Assembly: GCA_034419075.1 (NCBI GenBank) | Contig: DAOULR010000019.1 | Coordinates: forward strand, 1 to 33,165 | DNA length: 33,165 bases | Direction: 5' to 3' | Source of the DNA: E44-bin88 sp034419075 | GTDB taxonomy: Bacteria > Chloroflexota > Dehalococcoidia > Dehalococcoidales > BS750m-G39 | Shown here: positions 21,785 to 28,038 of the stretch, one piece after another | Numbering within the stretch: position 1 is the first letter of the stretch | Layout of the letters: each line of letters starts with the position of its first letter | The notes under the pieces: generated by a model | Database searches by the model: none | Seen by the model: only the letters and a program-made list of their open reading frames with translations | What the model was told of the DNA's origin: nothing | Translations under genes and position numbers: made by a program

Positions 21785-23041
21785 ATGCAAAAATACGACA
21801 TAAAAAACCCGTCTTTAGCCGAAGCCGGCCAGCAGCGCATAGAGTGGGCCTACCGCGAGATGCCCGTTATTAAACTAATCAGGGCCAGGTTCGCCAAGGA
21901 GAAGCCGCTTAAAGGAATCCGCATCTCGGCCTGCCTCCACGTAACCACCGAGACGGCTAACCTGGTGTTGACCCTTAAGGAAGGCGGGGCCGAGGTTGTG
22001 CTCTGCGCCGCCAACCCTTTGAGCACCCAGGACGATGTCGCCGCCGCCCTAGTAAAAGAGGGCATCCCCGTTAACGCCATCAGGGGCGAGGATGAGAAAA
22101 CATACTACCAGCACATCAACACCGCCCTGGATAATAAACCACAGCTCACCGCAGACGACGGCGCTGACCTGGTCACCACTTTGCACTCGAAGAGGACCGA
22201 GCTGCTGGGCAATATCATCGGCGGCACCGAGGAGACCACCACCGGTGTCATCAGACTGCGCAGCCTGGAAAAGGCGGGCAAGCTAAAATACCCCATGATT
22301 GCCGTCAACGACGCCCCGACCAAATATCTTTTTGACAACCGCTACGGCACGGGCCAGAGCACCATTGACGGTATCACCCGCGCCACCAATATTCTATGGG
22401 CGGGCAAGAAGGTGGTCGTCTGTGGCTACGGCTGGTGCGGGCACGGCGCTGCCCTCAGGGCTAAAGGCCTGGGGGCCCAGGTAATCGTCACCGAGGTCGA
22501 ACCGGTGCGGGCGCTGGAGGCGGTCATGGACGGCTTCCAGGTCATGCCCATCGCCGAAGCCGCCAAGATAGGCGACGTCTTCGTCACCATTACCGGTGAC
22601 ATCAACGTCATTGATAAAGCTTCACTGGAGGCGATGAAGGACGGCGCCATACTGGCCAACAGCGGCCACTTTGATGTCGAGATAAATATTCCGGCACTGA
22701 AAGGTCTAACCCGCGCTAAAAGGCAGATTCGGCCCTTCGTCGACGAGTATGCCCTCAAAGACGACCGCCGCCTTTATTTGCTGGCGGAGGGCAGGGTAGT
22801 CAACCTGGCCGCCGCCGAAGGCCACCCCGCCACCGTTATGGATATGAGCTTCGCCAACCAGGCCCTCTGTCTGGAACACCTGGTCAAGAACAAGGGGAGT
22901 CTCAAGACGAAGGTCTACCCCGTGCCCGAAGAGATAGATAGACAGGTCGCCCAACTCAAGCTGAAGTCAATGGGCGTTAATATCGACACCCTGACCCCTG
23001 AGCAAAAGCGATACCTGGCCAGCTGGGAGCAGGGTACATAG
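21785..23041 (+). CDS. ahcY: Adenosylhomocysteinase
   Basis: A 418-residue S-adenosyl-L-homocysteine hydrolase that reversibly splits SAH into adenosine and homocysteine, removing the product inhibitor of methyltransferases. Seen: ISACLHVTTETANLVLTLKEGGAEV, AANPLSTQDDVAAAL, DDGADLVTTLHSK, NDAPTKYLFDNRYGTGQSTIDGI and the NAD-binding VCGYGWCGHGAALRAKGLGAQVIVTEVEP. The protein ends in KRYLASWEQGT rather than the KPDHYRY tail of eukaryotic enzymes, as is common in this bacterial/archaeal subtype. Ten nt after the GH38 gene and 12 nt before metK: an operon. The Shine-Dalgarno is weak. Confidence 0.96.
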   Translation: MQKYDIKNPSLAEAGQQRIEWAYREMPVIKLIRARFAKEKPLKGIRISACLHVTTETANLVLTLKEGGAEVVLCAANPLSTQDDVAAALVKEGIPVNAIRGEDEKTYYQHINTALDNKPQLTADDGADLVTTLHSKRTELLGNIIGGTEETTTGVIRLRSLEKAGKLKYPMIAVNDAPTKYLFDNRYGTGQSTIDGITRATNILWAGKKVVVCGYGWCGHGAALRAKGLGAQVIVTEVEPVRALEAVMDGFQVMPIAEAAKIGDVFVTITGDINVIDKASLEAMKDGAILANSGHFDVEINIPALKGLTRAKRQIRPFVDEYALKDDRRLYLLAEGRVVNLAAAEGHPATVMDMSFANQALCLEHLVKNKGSLKTKVYPVPEEIDRQVAQLKLKSMGVNIDTLTPEQKRYLASWEQGT

Positions 23042-23053
23042 AGAGGGATAAAA

Positions 23054-24268
23054 ATGCCAAGCAGTTTTAGCAGTTCGCCCGTATATATGCTCACCTCGGA
23101 GTCGGTTGCCGAAGGCCACCCCGACAAGCTTTGCGACCAGATATCGGACGCCGTCCTTGACGCCATTTTGACGCAGGACCCCTACGCCCGTGTCGCCTGT
23201 GAGACGGCGGTAACCAACGGCTTGATACTAGTCCTCGGCGAGATTACCACTAGCTGCTATGTCGAGATTCCCCAGATAGTGCGCCAGGTAGTCCGCGATG
23301 TCGGCTACACCCAGCCCGAATACGGCTTCGATTACCAGTCCTGCGGCATAATGGTCTCCATCAAGGAGCAATCCAAAGACATCGCTCTGGGTGTGGATAA
23401 ATCGCAGGAGGCCAAATCGGCTTCGGCTGATGACATGGATAAAATCGGCGCCGGCGACCAAGGTATGATGGTTGGCTTCGCCTGCAACGAAACGCCCGAG
23501 CTTATGCCCCTCCCCATCTCCCTGGCGCATAGGCTATGCCAGCGCCTGGCCCAGGTGAGAAAGGATAAGACCCTCCCCTACCTCCGCCCCGACGGCAAGT
23601 CGCAGGTCACCGTGGAGTACGCCAACGGCACCCCCAAGCGCATCGACAGCGTGGTCATGGGCGCCCAGCACGATCCCGATGTCAGTCAGGACAAGATTGA
23701 GAAGGATATAATTGACAAGGTCATCAAAAAGGTCATCCCCGCCAAACTGATAGACGATAAAACCCAATATTATGTCAACGCCACTGGTCGCTTCGTCATC
23801 GGCGGCCCTGTCTCCGATACCGGCTTCACCGGCCGCAAGCTTTTGGTTGACACCTACGGCGGTGCCGCCCGCCACGGCGGCGGCAGCTTTTCGGGCAAAG
23901 ACCCGACCAAGGTCGACCGCTCGGCGGCCTATATGGCCCGCTACATCGCCAAGAACATCGTCGCCGCCGGACTGGCGGATAGGCTGGAAATCCAGATTGC
24001 CTATTCCATCGGCGTCGCCCACCCCCTCTCCATCTCTGTCGAAACCTTCGGCACGGGAAAGATTGATAACGAGGCCCTGCTCAAGTTGATAAACAAACAC
24101 TTCGACCTAAGGCCCGAAGCCATCATCCGCGCCCTCGACCTGCGCCGCCCCATCTACCGCCCCACCGCCTGCTACGGCCACTTTGGCCGCACCGACATAG
24201 ACCTACCCTGGGAAAAGACGGATAAGGCAGAGATACTGAAAAAGGAGGTGTTGGAGGGTGAAAGGTGA
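23054..24268 (+). CDS. metK: S-adenosylmethionine synthetase
   Basis: A 404-residue MetK that makes SAM from methionine and ATP. Typical segments: TSESVAEGHPDKLCDQISDAVLDAIL, ACETAVTNGLILVLGEI, GAGDQGMMVGFACNET, the phosphate loop GGPVSDTGFTGRKLLVDTYGGAARHGGGSFSGKD and KVDRSAAYMARYIAKNIVAAGLA. GAGAGGG precedes the ATG by about 6 nt. It closes the methyl cycle with ahcY and the MetE-like protein. Its last codons overlap the start of the SIR2-like gene by 4 bp (GTGA). Confidence 0.97.
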   Translation: MPSSFSSSPVYMLTSESVAEGHPDKLCDQISDAVLDAILTQDPYARVACETAVTNGLILVLGEITTSCYVEIPQIVRQVVRDVGYTQPEYGFDYQSCGIMVSIKEQSKDIALGVDKSQEAKSASADDMDKIGAGDQGMMVGFACNETPELMPLPISLAHRLCQRLAQVRKDKTLPYLRPDGKSQVTVEYANGTPKRIDSVVMGAQHDPDVSQDKIEKDIIDKVIKKVIPAKLIDDKTQYYVNATGRFVIGGPVSDTGFTGRKLLVDTYGGAARHGGGSFSGKDPTKVDRSAAYMARYIAKNIVAAGLADRLEIQIAYSIGVAHPLSISVETFGTGKIDNEALLKLINKHFDLRPEAIIRALDLRRPIYRPTACYGHFGRTDIDLPWEKTDKAEILKKEVLEGER

Positions 24269-25341
24269 GATATAACATTCCGCACAAATCAAACGTGATC
24301 GTCTTTGCTGGAGCTGGTGCTTCTGCGGGACTTGGAATGCCCACAACACCTGAATTTGTTGAGCTTCTGGCGGAACATTGGCCTCAGCTTAGGCCGCTAC
24401 TCGAACAATACAGGAAGTATAGAAAGGATACAGGAAATCCCAAAAAAGCCAATGAACCGATAGACGCTGAGGAGCTACGTGACTGGCTCGCACAATTGAG
24501 GCAGGTATCGGAATATACAGAATACTTGCTTCAGTATCAACCATACGATACAACTGTCCCTCATACTTCTCACGCATCTAAATTCCTCACATTGGTCTTG
24601 AACGAGTTTGACTCTATAATAAGAAAAACCTACGGAACTGTTGACCCAGTGCGAGCAAACACACATTATTCGAAGCTTTTTAGTCTCTTCTCGCAATTAG
24701 GAACGGATTTTATCCCATTTTTTACTACTAATTACGACCTCGTGCTTGAATCTCTGGATGAGTATGAAGGCTTTGATTGGGCCATTGAGACAGGAATGGT
24801 TAAAAAGGGTACAAATGTTATCTTGAATACAAAGCGTTTTGAAAAAGTAATAGCTGGACAACCCACAATATTCCTCTTTAAACTACATGGCTCAACTGAC
24901 TGGTGGAAGAATACGCAGACTGGGCAGATTGTGCAAGTTTCGTTCGGTATTTCACCCCCAACGCAATACAGCGATTTACTGATATATCCAACTAGAGAGA
25001 AATTCAACAAAGTTCGTGAGCAGCCGTTCTCCTTCTTCTACGATGCGTTAGAGGGCTTTCTTTCTTCCAAGCAGTTGCGCCTGTGCATAGCCATTGGTTA
25101 TTCCTTCCGCGACAAGATTGTAAATGAAAAGTTCGGGACTGCACTTAAGGGTGGTCTACGATTACTGATTTTAGATCCCAATATGAAGGAATCTCAACTG
25201 AGGCAGACTTTCGACATGCTCGATATCAATAAGCAGATACGGGTTGAAAATATCTTTTTTGGTGACCGGTCAGCACCGAGTAAGCAAAAACTTACTGAAG
25301 TACTCAGCGAAGAAATTGAAAGAGCGACCAACGGGGTCTAA
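24265..25341 (+). CDS. SIR2-like domain protein, AT-rich
   Basis: A 358-residue protein with a SIR2-type Rossmann fold. The NAD loop VFAGAGASAGLG (13-24) is intact, TTNYD (154-158) supplies the conserved Asn and Asp, the catalytic His208 is in FKLHGSTDWW, and IAIGYSFRDKIVNEKFG closes the fold. There are no zinc-binding cysteines, so it belongs to the bacterial SIR2-like group, many of which are NAD-degrading antiphage effectors rather than deacetylases. Start GTG (24265) with GGAGG at 7-nt spacing; it overlaps metK by 4 bp. It is noticeably AT-richer than metK and carries less biased codons, so it is probably acquired. No partner effector or sensor gene is adjacent. Confidence 0.85.
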   Translation: MRYNIPHKSNVIVFAGAGASAGLGMPTTPEFVELLAEHWPQLRPLLEQYRKYRKDTGNPKKANEPIDAEELRDWLAQLRQVSEYTEYLLQYQPYDTTVPHTSHASKFLTLVLNEFDSIIRKTYGTVDPVRANTHYSKLFSLFSQLGTDFIPFFTTNYDLVLESLDEYEGFDWAIETGMVKKGTNVILNTKRFEKVIAGQPTIFLFKLHGSTDWWKNTQTGQIVQVSFGISPPTQYSDLLIYPTREKFNKVREQPFSFFYDALEGFLSSKQLRLCIAIGYSFRDKIVNEKFGTALKGGLRLLILDPNMKESQLRQTFDMLDINKQIRVENIFFGDRSAPSKQKLTEVLSEEIERATNGV

Positions 25342-25360
25342 GAGGGGTTTACCCCTCTTT
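25341..25360 (+). terminator. Intrinsic-terminator-like hairpin after the SIR2 gene
   Basis: AGAGGGG (25341-25347), a TTTA loop and CCCCTCT (25352-25358), followed by TT and a second T pair. It starts at the last base of the SIR2-like stop codon. Good stem, short T-tract. Confidence 0.55.
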
Positions 25361-25362
25361 AC

Positions 25363-25409
25363 CTTAAAAGGGCGGCGGGGGGGGAATAGATACGAAGGAG
25401 GCGGGGTGG
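25363..25409. repeat. MITE-like element, fragment F
   Basis: A decayed arm: a G-rich run followed by AAGGAGGCGGGGTGG, which resembles the arm end AAACAAGGCGGGGTGG of copy D. Too short to fix boundaries. It directly precedes the palindromic repeat at 25419. Confidence 0.4.
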
Positions 25410-25418
25410 CAATTACCT

Positions 25419-25483
25419 GTCATTCTGAGGGAGCGTAGCAACCGAAGAATCTCAAGAGACCCTTCACTGCATTCAGGGTGACA
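25419..25483. repeat. Palindromic TGTCATTCTGA repeat, copy 4
   Basis: TGTCATTCTGAGGGAGCG to TTCAGGGTGACA, about 65 bp, the same unit as copies 1 and 3 with a few substitutions in the right half. It ends 27 nt before the ATP-pyrophosphatase start. Confidence 0.85.
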
Positions 25484-25510
25484 GCGAAAAAGCAAGAAAG
25501 GCGGCGACAC

Positions 25511-26176
25511 ATGGAAAAAATACTCTTCGGCTGGAGCGGCGGCAAAGACAGCGCCATGGCCCTCCACGAAATAAAAAAGAACAATGAATACGAAGTGGTA
25601 TCTCTGCTCACCACCGTCACCGAAGACTACGACCGCATCAGTATGCACGGCGTGCGCCGAGTCCTGCTGGAAAAACAGGCAGAATCCCTGGGCCTGCCCC
25701 TCCATAAAGTCCTCATCCCCAAAGACTGCTCCAACGAAATATACGCCGCCAAGATGACCGAGGCCCTTAACAAGTTCAAGCGGGACGGCGTTGAGACGGT
25801 AGCCTTCGGCGATATCTTCCTAGAAGACGTCCGCCAGTACCGCCTAGATAACCTGGCCAAGCTCAACATGAAGGCCGTCTTCCCTATCTGGGGCCGGGAC
25901 AGTACCGAACTCGTCCACTCTTTTATAGCTTTGGGCTTCAAATCCGTGGTCAGCTGTATTGACACCAAGGTCATGGACAAGAAATTCCTGGGCCGGCAGA
26001 TTGATGAAAACTTCATCGCCGAGCTTCCCCCCGGCATAGACCCCAGCGGCGAGAACGGCGAGTTCCACAGCTTCGCCTATGACGGCCCCCTCTTCAAAGA
26101 GAGTATAGCCTACAAGCGGGGCGAATCGGTCTTAAGAGACTCCTTCTACTTCTGTGACCTGCTCCCCGACGGTTGA
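25511..26176 (+). CDS. DUF71/Dph6-like ATP pyrophosphatase
   Basis: A 221-residue PP-loop enzyme. SGGKDSAMAL (residues 9-18) is the ATP-pyrophosphatase signature. HGVRRVLLEKQAESLGLPL, GDIFLEDVRQYR and the family-specific GENGEFHSFAYDGPLF place it in DUF71/COG2102, homologous to diphthine-ammonia ligase. Bacteria do not make diphthamide, so the substrate must be another carboxylate to be amidated; corrinoid-related roles have been proposed for some bacterial members. The start at 25511 (MEKILFGWSGG) is chosen over an upstream in-frame ATG inside the repeat. It is flanked by a palindromic repeat upstream and a MITE-like element downstream. Confidence 0.85.
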   Translation: MEKILFGWSGGKDSAMALHEIKKNNEYEVVSLLTTVTEDYDRISMHGVRRVLLEKQAESLGLPLHKVLIPKDCSNEIYAAKMTEALNKFKRDGVETVAFGDIFLEDVRQYRLDNLAKLNMKAVFPIWGRDSTELVHSFIALGFKSVVSCIDTKVMDKKFLGRQIDENFIAELPPGIDPSGENGEFHSFAYDGPLFKESIAYKRGESVLRDSFYFCDLLPDG

Positions 26177-26198
26177 AGTAGCTAAAAACCTGTCATTA

Positions 26199-26361
26199 CC
26201 ACCCGCCGCCCTTTAAGGTAAAGGGGGACTTCGTCCCCCTTAAAAACCCCCATGGGTGGAGTGGCGGGGCTGCGTATCCCAGAAGGAATTCTAGAGGGTG
26301 AATCCCCTCTAAGGGTGGGCAGGGTGGGACAACCATACGTACGCTAAACAAGGCGGGGTGG
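26199..26361. repeat. MITE-like element, copy D
   Basis: A short left arm (CCACCCGCCGCCC), the hairpin AAGGGGGAC-TTC-GTCCCCCTT (26221-26241), GAATTCTAGAGGGTGAATC shared with copy A, and a full right arm (GGGTGGGCAGGGTGGGACAA, CCATACGTACGCTAAACAAG, GCGGGGTGG). It fills most of the gap between the pyrophosphatase gene and the insertion sequence. Confidence 0.75.
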
Positions 26362-26405
26362 AAAGGAAAAGAATAACCCCTTAAACGTACCCCCCACTTT
26401 GGTTC

Positions 26406-27359
26406 TCATGCATCACGGTGTAGCCCCCCTAGATAAGTAACAAGCTCAGTCCAGTTCTTATAAGGCACACTGATACCCGCCACCTCTGCGGGTGTCTTAT
26501 CCAGTAGGCTCATGTGAGGTCTAAAGTAGTTGTAGTGGATGAGAAAGCCGTCTAAAAGAAGCTGGGCGGTATCTAGTGTCTTAAAGCCCCTCAGCACCTT
26601 TGTCCTGTCTTTCAGCGTGCCGTGAAACCTCTCAATGAGGTTGGTGTTTATACCCTTAGTAAAGCCCTTAGAGCGTATGTGCTTGGCGTCAGCGCCGAAC
26701 ACCCTCTCTATGCCGTCAAGGTAGCCCCACCAACCGTCTGATATGACAACTCTCGGTATCGTGCCCGACTTCTCCCATGCCAGCTTCATTACGAAGGCGA
26801 TGTCCTCAGCCGTCCTTAGCCTAGACAGGTATGAGGCAAGCAAAAACCTAGTCCCCTCATCTATCAGGTCAATAAACCACATATTGCGCCCGCCCACCTT
26901 AACAACCGTCTCGTCTACTACCCAAGTATCTGATACCTCAGCCTTTACATCCTCTAGGGCTTTGGTAGCCTTAACCGTGTAGTCTATCACCCACCGATAG
27001 ACGGTGGACTCCACCACTGGGTTATTGTAAGACTCCCCCAGATGTCGGGCTATCTCAGAGAAGGACATACCATCGTAAAACATATTGAGGGCAGCGCCGA
27101 TTTGCTCGGCTGGTGTCTGCTTCTTGTAAGGGGCGTCTTTGGCGGTAAACTTACGTCCGCACTTCTGGCAGATGTATTCCTGAACGCCCTTGCGGACGCC
27201 GTATTTCATGATGTCCTCAGAGCCACACCACTTACACCTGATAGGCTCTGGCTCGGTGAAGTGGTGCTCAGCTAGAGTAGCAGGCTGGGTAAGCAACCTA
27301 GCAGCCTCTTTAAGCCGTAGGTCAGAGGCTATTTTTAGTAGGTCTATCTTTTCAGTCAT
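26406..27359 (-). CDS. IS6-like DDE transposase with zinc ribbon
   Basis: A 317-residue transposase. The N-terminal zinc ribbon (CKWCGSED with YICQKCGRKF) and helix-turn-helix (SFSEIARHLGESYNNPVVESTVYRW) precede an RNase-H-fold domain. The catalytic residues are the Asp in WVVDETVVKV, the Asp in VISDGWWGY and, after 34 intervening residues, the Glu in NLIERFHGTLKDR, the D-D(34)E spacing of IS6-type enzymes. The start at 27359 (MTEKIDLL) is preferred because TAGGAG lies 7 nt upstream. The stop is 6 bp inside the left inverted repeat end. No frameshift or stop interrupts it. Confidence 0.92.
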   Translation of the reverse strand: MTEKIDLLKIASDLRLKEAARLLTQPATLAEHHFTEPEPIRCKWCGSEDIMKYGVRKGVQEYICQKCGRKFTAKDAPYKKQTPAEQIGAALNMFYDGMSFSEIARHLGESYNNPVVESTVYRWVIDYTVKATKALEDVKAEVSDTWVVDETVVKVGGRNMWFIDLIDEGTRFLLASYLSRLRTAEDIAFVMKLAWEKSGTIPRVVISDGWWGYLDGIERVFGADAKHIRSKGFTKGINTNLIERFHGTLKDRTKVLRGFKTLDTAQLLLDGFLIHYNYFRPHMSLLDKTPAEVAGISVPYKNWTELVTYLGGLHRDA

Positions 27360-27369
27360 TGGTATACTC

Positions 27370-27855
27370 CTATAGAGAAACAAGCCATTGAATCAGGAAA
27401 CTTAATCCACAACCTATCAAGAGCGAAAAAACGGCCACGCCCAAATGTTCCTGCCAGTAAACTTTCCCTGTGGACATTATTTTCCCTATGCTGTGAGTAG
27501 AAGATGGCTGACCTTCATGCTGACGCTCTATACCAACATCTAGTGTGTATTCGTAGTTGCCCGCTCTATCTAGCATAGGGAATGCAATTTTATACTCCTC
27601 TCCAATTCTAATATCCTTTGCTGACCAGCCATAGCCACCCTCCCAAATGCTATTATCTCGCAATTTAGGAGCCTCACAAGGTATTGAAATAGCCTTAACT
27701 GTAAATTGTTCCTTTTTTAAATATACCTTAAGGCTTAAAGAGGGATGACAACCAGTCATAAAGGGCAACCAGCGAAATATCTTATACTTTCTCAAACCCC
27801 TAAAATTTACCTCTGCCCTAATGCGGTCATCCTCAAAATTTTGTACCTGAGGCAT
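27370..27855 (-). CDS. IS passenger: C-terminally membrane-anchored hypothetical protein
   Basis: A 161-residue protein of unknown function lying inside the insertion sequence, 10 nt ahead of the transposase on the same strand. The start at 27855 (MPQVQNF) has GGAGG 7 nt upstream; a longer frame would run past the inverted repeat and is rejected. No signal peptide is present. Residues 15-115 look like an all-beta domain (AEVNFRGLRKYKIFR, SLSLKVYLKKEQFTVKAISI, YKIFRWLPFM, NYEYTLDVGIER), and the last 25 residues (GVAVFSLLIGCGLSFLIQWLVSL) form one hydrophobic helix, suggesting a tail-anchored cytoplasmic domain. The transposase Shine-Dalgarno overlaps the end of this gene, so the two are coupled. 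Confidence 0.7.
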   Translation of the reverse strand: MPQVQNFEDDRIRAEVNFRGLRKYKIFRWLPFMTGCHPSLSLKVYLKKEQFTVKAISIPCEAPKLRDNSIWEGGYGWSAKDIRIGEEYKIAFPMLDRAGNYEYTLDVGIERQHEGQPSSTHSIGKIMSTGKVYWQEHLGVAVFSLLIGCGLSFLIQWLVSL

Positions 27856-27871
27856 GATTCCCCTCCTAATC

Positions 27872-27921
27872 CGAGGTGCAGTCATTTCGCACCTCCGCAA
27901 CAGGAGTATAGCACTTTTCTC
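27872..27921 (-). promoter_or_regulatory. Internal IS promoter and leader hairpin
   Basis: On the minus strand an extended -10 (TGC TATACT, 27913-27905) lies 16 nt downstream of TGGACT, which overlaps the edge of the right inverted repeat. The leader then forms a 7-bp hairpin (GAGGTGC with GCACCTC, 27873-27895) just before the passenger ribosome-binding site. This could adjust expression of passenger and transposase together. Confidence 0.5.
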
Positions 27922-27965
27922 TGGGGAGTCCACCAAGATGCATGAATACCCCCACTTTAGAGGCA

Positions 27966-27994
27966 TTGACTTAACCAGCGTAATAGCGTAAGAT
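27966..27994 (+). promoter_or_regulatory. Promoter of the lipoprotein gene
   Basis: TTGACT (27966-27971), a 17-nt spacer and TAAGAT (27989-27994). Unlike the leaderless cases, a leader of about 38 nt follows and carries a strong GGAGG before the ATG. The insertion sequence ends immediately upstream, so any upstream control element was displaced. Confidence 0.7.
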
Positions 27995-28038
27995 TTCGCC
28001 AAACAGTCATAACCAACTCCAACGAAGGAGGTAGCAAG

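Larger units (their letters stand above)
26401..27950 (-). mobile_element. Complete IS6-like insertion sequence with passenger gene
   Basis: A 1550-bp element. The terminal inverted repeats are 26401-26420 (GGTTCTCATGCATCACGGTG) and 27931-27950 (GGTATTCATGCATCTTGGTG on the other strand), identical at 16 of 20 positions. The flanks carry a perfect 8-bp direct repeat CCCACTTT (26393-26400 and 27951-27958), the target duplication length typical of the IS6 family. It encodes a DDE transposase and, upstream of it on the same strand, a passenger gene. It inserted only 8 bp outside the -35 box of the lipoprotein gene. Both ends, the transposase frame and the target duplication are intact, which suggests a recent and possibly active insertion. 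Confidence 0.88.

Noticed and set aside
24265..25341. Calling the SIR2-like gene a sirtuin deacetylase
   Set aside because: The zinc-binding Cys pairs of sirtuins are absent; only the NAD fold and catalytic His are visible.
25478..25510. Upstream ATG of the Dph6-like gene
   Set aside because: It lies inside the palindromic repeat, and the family starts directly before LFGWSGG.
5009..26361. Reading the repeated intergenic elements as a CRISPR array
   Set aside because: Copies are kilobases apart, 90-210 bp long and contain no regular spacers.
27856..28002. Longer N-terminus of the passenger gene, starting at 28002
   Set aside because: It would run through the right inverted repeat and the target duplication into host DNA, and it lacks a ribosome site; the start at 27855 has GGAGG at 7 nt.
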